The notes under the pieces were generated by a model, which saw nothing but the letters and a program-made list of their open reading frames with translations, was not told the DNA's origin and did not search any database. Of a DNA stretch of 64,000 nucleotides, positions 55,413-64,000 are shown piece by piece. The translations under genes were made by a program, and so were the position numbers. The stretch spans positions 16,316,902 to 16,380,901 of the forward strand of contig NC_056037.1 of the NCBI RefSeq assembly GCF_004379255.2, given 5' to 3'. Source of the stretch: Salvia splendens. Its lineage: Eukaryota; Streptophyta; Magnoliopsida; Lamiales; Lamiaceae. The first letter of the stretch is position 1; the number at the start of each line of letters is the position of its first letter.

Positions 55413-58400
55413 TCGGTGGTTGCGACGGCGAGGGTTTTGCTATTTTGCGATTTTAATGGCTGCTTGGATTATTTTACTATTTTTATGAATTTCGGTAATG
55501 ATAATCCTAATCAGGGAAAATGTGTGGCGTGATTGCTACACTGACCTTGAACAATTAAATGTAGCTATTATTGATTTCATATTACGAATGATGTGAGATT
55601 TTAAAAAGCTATTATTGATTTCATATTACGAATGATGTGAGATTTAAAAAAAAAATAATGCTATACGGCCACCGGCCAAACATAAATTAATTAAATAACA
55701 AAAAAATTGATTTTTTTTTTAAATTTTTGATTTAATACTACTTGATTTTACTTTTATATCATTTCCATTATATGTTGCTCAATATGTTAGTGTTGTTCTT
55801 CGTAGTTTTTGTTCAACTTATTACTACTGTCATTTCTTAATTGTTGCTCAACGTATACAGTAATTCGTGATATTAATGTGTTTTACGTAATGAAATTAAA
55901 AGATAAGTATCAACTCACAAGTTCATTCACACACATATAAATTTATATCGGTAATTCTAATTTTTTTATACATGTAAATGGACTAAATTAACTCTTTATG
56001 GCCATTTAGCATCACTCTAAAAAAACTATCACTAATTTTTTGGATTCGACAAATTTGGGACAATTTCAACTTCAACTTCAACTCAAGTAATTTTTTCGAC
56101 TCTAACCAAAATTATATTGAATAATAATTTAGCATAATTTGTAGCCTGAATCTCAACTTTAATTTATAGCTTTAATTTTAATATTTTGTATATGATCTGA
56201 GTTTACAAGGTTTATCAGTTTATTATGGCCAAAATTTCGATTTATTTCTTGTATATATCCTAATTAAACTTTGAGAACAATTTTAGTTTCAACTCAATTA
56301 AATTTTGTCGACTCTTAACCTAAAAAGATGACTTGGTTGATAAGTAAAATAAAAGTGATTTTACGTTTTTAAACTTCACAAAAATAACGTCGTTTATATT
56401 TAATAGCAACATTGTTAAAGAAAATATCACAATCTAAATAAGATCCTTCCCTTCGATTAAAATAAGGATCAATCATATTTTACAGTCCCCTTCATTAAAA
56501 TATTGATCATTCATTTTTTATATCAAAATGAACGAAAAACATATAATTCTCATCTTAAAATATTTTAATCATCGCACAAGATTATTGATGACTATTTTAT
56601 ATAATGACGTGGACATGAACGACATTTTCTGTTGAGTTAGGACAAATTATAATTCAAACTACTAACATTTTATTAAAGTTTGGAACAAAGTATAAATTAA
56701 AATCAGTATTGAGATTATAAATAAAAAAATTGTTGAGAATTAATGCTCAAATATATAATGTTGAATGCTCATATTAATATTAATATAAACAATAATTAAC
56801 GCAATACATTACTAATTTACTAGTAAGCAATTTTGGGGGAAATTGAGTAGACAAGGAACATGCCTCGATTCATCCGACGAATCGGGACAAAAAAAGGTGG
56901 CAATTAGAATCACACAAATAAAAGAACGTGTAGAGCCATAACTTGAACTAGCACACAAAATTCTTCTCTTGATCACATCTACTCATATCAAAATACGTGA
57001 TACATAATTTATAAATATCTAAAAATAGATTCTAAAGAAATGTCCAATGCCCAATGTCCAATATATATTCCTCAAAATGTGGCCCCCGACTAGTTTATCC
57101 TACTCCCTCCGTTCCTAAAAATAGAAACTCTTTTCTTTTTAGTCCGTTCCATAAAAATAGAAATATTTTATTTAAAGAAATTTCTTTCTCTCTAATGAGG
57201 TAAAATTCATTTTCCACTAACACACTTTTCTTTCTATGTTTTTCTAACTTTACCAATTTTACATTAAACTTGTGTTATTTTTAAAAAAAAATTATTTTAA
57301 AGAGAAGCAGAGAATATTATATTCTACATATATATAAGTGGGCTTCATGCTGGTCCACTAAATACAAGTTAGCCCAAGCTTGCTTTCAGATAGTAGTTAC
57401 TAGTATAAATTAATATCCACCATCTCTCTAACTTCATTATTCCCATAGTCATACTATTACGCAAGATGATGATAAGTCTATAATGTTGTCTATGCATTCG
57501 TACAGTTGTGAACACATTAGTTCATCAATAGTTACTCTCTTGCTTTTCTGCAACACGTTAACAAAATAGTATGATTCATTTGGATAAACTCAAAAGGAAA
57601 GAGTTTGGTCAAAATAATCTTACTACAAAATATCATTAATCTAAACTGTTACAGATGGGGCATAAAGCCTATTTATACCAAGAATGAGAAATAAGCATTA
57701 AAGATTAAAAAAAAAATTGGACTTAAAATGAGTAAAATACTAGAATCAGCATGATCCACCCGGCCAGGTGGACAACTTGGCCAAGTTCACCCAGTCGGAT
57801 GCAAGATTCTGGAGGGTCAGTGCACCTTAGCCTAGTCTGTTCATCACGGCGCTCCACTCGCTTGGGTGATTCTCCCTCCATCCTAGCTTAAGCGTGACGT
57901 ATTCCTTTTCCGGATATCCCTAGTATAAGTGATGCTTTTTCTTTTTTGGCACGAGATTCTATGCAGTATTTTGTACGTTAATGGAGAAAATAAAATAAGA
58001 GAGATAAAGAATAAAATAGAGACGGATGGAGTGGTCCTTTTTTTATCATTTAAGAAATGTATCATTTAGAGTGTGACATCCCCAAAATCAAAATGTATCA
58101 CGTAGAGTGAGACGGATGGAGTGGTCCTTTTTTTATCCTAAACATATGATCAAAATACGAATTTTGATAGTAATATGTTTATGACCAAAATTGATCTTTA
58201 CTTTTTATTTAAATAAAAGTTACTCCTATTATTTTTATATAAAAAAAACTTATGATTACAATGAATTAAAGTTATTGCTATGCGAATAAAAAGATATTGT
58301 GATTGTGAAAAAAAATTATTGTTTTTGTAATTAAAGTATTAGTTTTATAATAAATGTGAGTGGAATGTGGGGTCCACTACCAAAAATGATAAAAAGTGAA

Positions 58401-60547
58401 ATGTGACAAATTTTGTGGGACATATGGAAATGGAAAAATGTGACAAAATTTCAGGGACGGAGGGAGTAACATTTATTGATCTTAAATTCTAATTTATTTT
58501 TTTAATAAATAAAATAATAATTAATATATTATATTTCATTATCATCACATAAATTAATCAAATAGGAGTACTATATTTCTACACTCTCAATCTAAACTTG
58601 AGTTTTTAGCCTACTAAAACCCAACACAAACATATCTCAGCCCGTCTTATCAGGCCCAATAAATGGTTTCTAATCAATGTGAACTTGCCACAACGATTTC
58701 ATTCCAATAATGCAATTTCTCATTCTTACGCGCGTATGGGAGAGTGCCCCAATTAATTACTCCCTCACAGATATTTTTTATCAGCACAGAATTTAAGCAT
58801 AGTATATAAATATAATATTGATGGTGAATAAAGTAATAAAGAATAAAGTAAAAGAAAATTATTTTTTGCCAAAAATAGAAATGACTCAGTTATTTTAGAA
58901 CTTTCTAAAATAGAAAAATGACTCTATTAATATGAAACGGAAGGAGTATATGTTGTCTTCTTTCATAATGATAAAAGTAGATAAAAGAATTGAATATTTT
59001 CGTCAATGTGTTATTGAGTAGGAAAAATTTTATTCAATATTTCAAGTTTAGTAGTTTACCAACTAAAGTTGGCCATTTATCAAATACTACTACTATAAAG
59101 ATGCGCCATACTATTATTATTTTAATAACCAAGCAATGAATAAGTGTATCAGCTGTCGAATTTCATTAAATACCTAATTAATTCCTACCACCTAACTGAC
59201 TCACACCAACTAGCTAACCGACCAATATCTTTTCACCATACTTAAATCAGCCTCATCCACAAATTAAATACTCCTACTACTACTTTAGTCATTTATTTAG
59301 AAAGCCTCATCTGCAATAATTAACATATTTTTTAGAACCAAATACTATTATGTATATCAGGATATACTACAATCATCGAACAAGTAATTTGTATAATGCT
59401 CGCATAAACAGTCCACACGAGCCGCAGTTAATAATTGACTAGCTAGTTAATTAGAAATTCAAAGAGAAGAGGTATATTGAAAAGGTAAATGATTATTTCC
59501 TTAAATATATTAACCAATAATCTAAACATAAAATATTAAATATTAAATAATACATTTATCAAATAATATAAAGTGTTAAAAAATACTTAAAATATAAATC
59601 AGCCCTAAACTAATCAAATATAAAGGCAGACGCCTTCTCTACATGAACCCAATTATATAGTATTTAACAAATAATATAAAGTAAATAAAAAATTAAAGTG
59701 TTAAAAAATATTAAATACATAAATCAACCCTAAATTAATTTTGCCATAGACGTTTTGTTGCCTTCTCTATCTCCAGCCAAGATTAAAAAACTGATTTTTA
59801 TCTTTTACCTTCTCTTGAATGGAGAGGTAAAAATACATTCTCAAAATGAGAAAATGTATAATACCTTCCCATATATCTCTTCCATTGGAAAATATTTTTC
59901 CATAAAAAAAAGGTAAATTTGGTAGTTATCATACTTTACCTTCCTATTTACCTCTACACTTGGAGATACTCTTATTCGATGATTTATGTACTTGTTCACG
60001 AATTTTATACACTACATTTCTCATTTTTCACGTTACGTCTATTCTCATTAAATTTACCTATTGTGTTAACCTATTTATAATTTTGTTGATCAGTGATTGG
60101 TGGTGGGAATAAGCACTGTACAAATCCAATTCAAGATTAAGTGAAAATGAATTTTTGATAAAATGAAAAATACGAACACGAATATAAAATCAATAAGCAA
60201 AAAATATACGAATAAATATAAAATTTTCACACTATCAGGTGTAACATTTAGTAATCATGTTATTAGATGTATTCAATAGTTAAAATTGACTCTCAAATGT
60301 CATCATTGTTTACCATTCTCAATCATTGGATTTGAATTTCAGACGATCAAGATTGAGAACACGTGACAACGTTTTTTTAATACAATGTGATTGGAAAGGG
60401 TAATTCATTTTGGGGATGTAAGAAAATATAATTGAAAAATAAATTCTATTTCAGAAAATACGAAAGAATTTTTAAAATTATAGTACTATTGTATAATGCT
60501 TGGGTTTCTCATACAATATATCATGTGCCATTTATATAAGGAAAATA
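55413..60547. other. Gene-poor AT-rich stretch with MITE fragments
   Basis: No gene recognised. A 45-bp tandem duplication (CTATTATTGATTTCATATTA CGAATGATG) sits at about 55565-55641. A half Stowaway (CTCCCTCCGTTCC) starts at 57104 with no matching right end. Related pieces with GAGACGGATGGAGTGGTCC occur twice (58019, 58109), and GGGACGGAGGGAG ends at 58466. A 90-bp phrase (AAATAATATAAAGT..TTAAAAAATA) repeats at about 59560 and 59665. Confidence 0.5.
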
Positions 60548-60811
60548 CTTCATTCGTCCCTAAAAAATACTCTATACGTCTACGAAAAGGTCTCATTTTG
60601 CCCTTTTAGAATGTCCGCAAAAATAGTCACATTTCTAAAATTGGAAATTTTATCTTTCTTATTTTACCCACTTTTTCTCTTATTTCCCATATTTTAATTA
60701 CTTGTCTACATATTTCTCTTACTATATCTACTTTTCTCTTGATAGTTTACCAAATTCTTATTAAAATCCGTGTTGTCCACAAATGAGACTATTTTTTATG
60801 GACGGAGGGAG
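60548..60811. mobile_element. Stowaway MITE
   Basis: 264 bp between TA at 60546-60547 and 60812-60813. The ends are CTTCATTCGTCCCTAAAAAA and, inverted, CTCCCTCCGTCCATAAAAAA. Non-coding. Confidence 0.85.
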
Positions 60812-61051
60812 TAGACAATATTTGTAACAGCACAAGTTTTAATGCATAATTAGTCTAGCAAGAGAGAGCTAGAAAGAAAATGTGATTGTAGTATTGCTAG
60901 TGGAGAATGAGACTCACGTCATTCTCCAGAAAGGCATCTTTGGTTATCAAATGATTGAGAAAAGCTTCCTTAAATAGAATTGGTCTATTTTCAAGGTACA
61001 TTCCAAAATAGCAAATATTGTCTATTTTTTAAAAATGGGAAGAGTATAATT

Positions 61052-61745
61052 TAGGGGTGCTTAATCGGTTTTTCGGTTCTCGGTTAACCGGAACTGACCG
61101 GTTAATTGAGGAACCGGAATATTCGGTTCCGGTTCCGGTTCCGGTACCGGTTCCTAATTTTTTGATATAACAGTTCCAGTTCTAACCGGTACCGACCGGT
61201 TCCTAACCAGGAACCGGATTAAATTTTAATTTAATTTTTAATTTTTAATTTATATTTTATAATTTCATATTAATACAACTTAATATACTATTACTATTAT
61301 TCAAGTTTCTTAATCCTATTTTATAATTTAGGTATTGAATTATCGAACAATTTTAGGTGTTGGACTTGTTTAGATATTTAATTGTTTAAATTTTTAGTAA
61401 TTGGATAATGATTATTGTTGCTTTGTTAGTTTTTACTATTTGTCTTATGTTTATTCGTACTTTTAGATATTAAGTTCATGAATTTTTATATTTTTAGATG
61501 TTGGATTATTAATTTTTTTTGGGTATAGAATTATATAAATTTTTATTCGAGTAATATGTTGAATTAAAATTATATGACAACCCGATTCTTCGGTTCTAAG
61601 CAGGAACAAGCCGGTTCTTAACCGATCGGTTCCAAACCGGAACCGGTCGGTTCCGGTTCCGGATCTTGAATTTAGAAAATTTTGTAATCGGTTAACCGGT
61701 CAACCGGTCCGGTTCTAACCGGAACCGGCCGAATAAGCACCCCTA
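61052..61745. mobile_element. hAT-like non-autonomous element, ACCGGTT-rich
   Basis: 694 bp, flanked by GTATAATT (61044-61051) and GTATAAAT (61746-61753), a 7-of-8 target duplication. The termini are TAGGGGTGCTTAATCGG and, inverted, TAGGGGTGCTTATTCGG. Both ends are packed with GGTTCCGGTT/AACCGG repeats around an AT-rich centre. No transposase. Same design as the element at 8736-9216. Confidence 0.88.
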
Positions 61746-61753
61746 GTATAAAT

Positions 61754-63753
61754 CAAATCCTAATAAATATCTATACAAGATAGGATATGAATATTTATAA
61801 GGTGTAGACTGTAGACATTATCAAAATAAATAATATTCCTATCATAGTGTGATTTATGTATATCTTCCAACACTCTCCCTCAATATTGTTTGAGTTTTTA
61901 CTATATGCTAATTGTGTTTGTATGCTAATTAAGTTTGTACTATACATACCGATTGAATTCGTAATATATATTAGACTGAATTTCTAGTATATATTGGTTC
62001 AGTTTCTCCTATATGCTAATTGGATTTCTAATATATGCTGGTTGAGTATATAATTGAAATGTTAATATATTCTAATTGATTTTTTAATGTTTGTTGAATG
62101 AATTTCTAATATACGTTGATTGGATGTCCCACTTTAGGAGTTTCGGTTGGGATAAACTAATGAAAAATGCCTATAAAGTAAGTAAAAAAGTGTTAAAAGT
62201 GGGTCCCAACATCCACTACAACATATATTTGTTACTCACTCAATTAAAAATGCGTCTCAATATCCACTACAACATTTATTTATTACATACTTAAACACTT
62301 TCTTCAAACATGTGCCCGACTCAACTGGAACTCTTAAAGCAGGACGGAGGAAGTATGTGCTGAATTGAGTTTATAGTATATTGATTGTAAAGTTTGATGT
62401 AAAATTAATACAGTCAACACAACCATAATTTACAATCAACATATCTATAACATACGATCAACATATCCACAATCAATATTCAAATATATATATTCCGTCT
62501 TATTCCGTTTTTAATTTTACCCTTTCGCGTGAATATAAATTCAAATAGAGATTCTTCCACCTGATTTGGACACACCATAAAAATATATCGAGCCTCTTGG
62601 ATTGCAGAAAAATTTCTTCTAAAATTATCCATTTAATCGTATTTTAAAAAAGAATGAACTACATAAAATGTCTCTGACATTTCCATTTGTTTCACTCCAG
62701 ACCCCTGACTAAAAAAATATCGCCACAAGTCTCTGGCATTTAACATAATCACATATCATGTTTTTTCGGACTAAAAGGTCCTTTAGCCCTAAAAGGGCAT
62801 TATGGGCATATCACATGGAGTCCTGCAGTGACGGCCTGCATGCTGCAGTCGCGGCCTGCAACCTGACGCGATTTGACGTCTGTGCGTCAGCCGTCAGTTA
62901 TGATGGTTGTGCGTCAGCGGCAGTATGTGTACAAAGACACCACATATACACGCCACGTATACCATACTCCATTCGTGATTTAACAAATACATTTCAAAAA
63001 TTTCACAATATATGCTGCTAATTTTTATTAATTAGTTAATAATATCTGTATAATTCAAAATATATGTTACACTTGTCGAAAGAAAGGCAGCCTCCTTTAT
63101 GGAGTGCATAATTATTCAAATATTATTTCTTAAAATTTCACCACTTTCTTCTTAGTCATGATTCTTGACATATCACTTAATAATAGCAACGAAAATTAAA
63201 ATAAAACAATACTCCATATGATTTGGATTCGTAAGTAGTAACTTTTTAATTAATTAGTGTTTACCCAACTGAAAAAAAAAATCTACACGTACAATTTAAA
63301 ATAGTGAAATAGTGTTTTTCTAAGGTAATATACTTTATTCTTAATCTATTCATAATTAATGGAGTAGTTATATTATTCTATTAAATTAATTCTTTGATAT
63401 GGTTAATGTTTAGTATTTAATGCTGTTTTTATCAACTATCATAAGATTCAAAATTATTGGTAGTGAACAAATAGAATATGACGAGCCCGTGAATTTTATT
63501 CCTTATTATTCAACGAACGTTTAATACTAAATTTATTAGTAATAATTTACAGAATTTCAGACAATAAAATTTGCCTAATTCAAAATTAGAAGACCATAAT
63601 TTGTGAGTTCAATAAATTATGCAGAAGGTTTTTTTTTCTAAAAATATGAAAATATATAATTTCTTGTCTTTGACAATTGAAAGAATTTCCCCAAAATATG
63701 CCACAAATCAATGTTAATAAGAACAAAAAGAGAGAAAAAATTTTAAAAAAAAA
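61754..63753. other. Intergenic, one transposon-terminus relic
   Basis: 62660-62830 resembles the ends of the foldback element at 1711-2977 (ATATCGCCACAAGTCTCTGG, AATCACATATCATGTTTTTT, CGGACTAAAAGG, AAAAGGGCATTATGGGCATA). A Stowaway-like piece spans about 62127-62355 (ends TCCCACTTTAGGAG and GGACGGAGGAAGTA). Otherwise AT-rich with no gene recognised. Confidence 0.5.
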
Positions 63754-64000
63754 CTAATCGACCTCTTCCCCTTCATCTTCGTCCTCCTCCTTGTACAGGA
63801 CCAAATGCGTCTGCGTCCTCGTCATATCTCCCTGCGCCGCGGCGGCAACGAAGGAGGGCGAATTGTGGCACGGAGAGGCGGCGCCGGTGATCGGAGAAGA
63901 GAGATTCATTAGCGCCAAGCAGCCCTCGCTCCACGTCCTTCGGATCGGATAGGAGATCGAGTTGTGGCAAGAGGCGTGGCTGCAGTGGCCGCGCTCTTTG
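63754..64000 (-). CDS. 3' end of an unidentified gene, partial
   Basis: The complement reads in frame from the right edge to TAG at 63754-63756: KERGHCSHASCHNSISYPIR, RTWSEGCLALMNLSSPITG, AASPCHNSPSFVAAAAQGDM, TRTQTHLVLYKEEDEDEGEE VD. Its GC content is far above the flanking sequence, which supports real coding. The fragment has several Cys and His residues near the edge (HCSHASCH) and an acidic C-terminus. I do not recognise the family. The alternative frame on the same strand (63773-63970) lacks such composition. The 5' part is outside the window. Confidence 0.55.
   Translation of the reverse strand, partial: KERGHCSHASCHNSISYPIRRTWSEGCLALMNLSSPITGAASPCHNSPSFVAAAAQGDMTRTQTHLVLYKEEDEDEGEEVD

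Overview
This window looks like plant nuclear DNA from a eudicot. Asterid or Lamiales-like is only an impression and was not tested. The support is AT-rich intergenic DNA, Stowaway, Tourist/Harbinger, hAT, MULE, copia and short LTR elements, plant-only families (wound-induced proteins, PLATZ, RAV-type B3, AP2/ERF), and GT..AG introns. No tRNA, rRNA or CRISPR array was seen.

Host genes are few. The window carries a small family of wound-induced protein (WIP, DUF3774/PF12609) genes. Copy A is on the minus strand and cut by the left edge. Copy B (515-748, +) is divergent from A across a 431-bp shared promoter. Copy C is a minus-strand remnant near 11.7-14.0 kb, copy D lies at 44678-44893 (+), and the more diverged copy E at 55101-55412 (+). 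C and D appear to be a duplicate of the A/B divergent pair, with the shared promoter now split by about 30 kb of nested transposons. The minus-strand 3' end of one unidentified gene enters from the right edge (63754-64000).

Layout. 1-0.75 kb: WIP A/B pair. 1.7-6.2 kb: a foldback element, two Stowaway MITEs and a Tourist-like element. 6.3-11.1 kb: a decayed, internally deleted copia element (minus strand) with an hAT MITE at the end of its pol reading frame. 11.18-11.6 kb: Tourist MITE. 11.7-14.0 kb: a short non-autonomous LTR element inserted in the WIP C remnant. 14.18-18.3 kb: two MULE-like elements carrying pieces of a RAV-type B3 gene, an ERF gene, a dynamin-related gene and a copia tail. 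18.36-33.95 kb: a MULE of about 15.6 kb with two multi-exon genes, a Ulp1-like C48 protease (+) and a FAR1/SWIM-type MULE transposase (-), plus a solo LTR. 33.96-36.8 kb: a deleted relative of that MULE. 37.1-42.8 kb: a near-perfect palindrome with arms of about 2.8 kb, each holding a 44-bp satellite array and a PLATZ gene fragment. 42.96-44.58 kb: a foldback element ending at the TATA region of WIP D. 45.06-47.17 kb: a second short LTR element. 47.4-54.1 kb: Stowaway, two Harbinger-derived elements and an LTR fragment. 55.4-63.7 kb: mostly gene-empty, with Stowaway pieces and one hAT element.

Only the WIP genes and the right-edge fragment look like host genes. The rest is best read as transposon genes, captured gene fragments and their decay. 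Points needing experiment or search are the palindrome (possible source of hairpin small RNA), the repeat core shared by separate satellite arrays, and the split bidirectional promoter. All identities come from reading the sequence; no database was searched.
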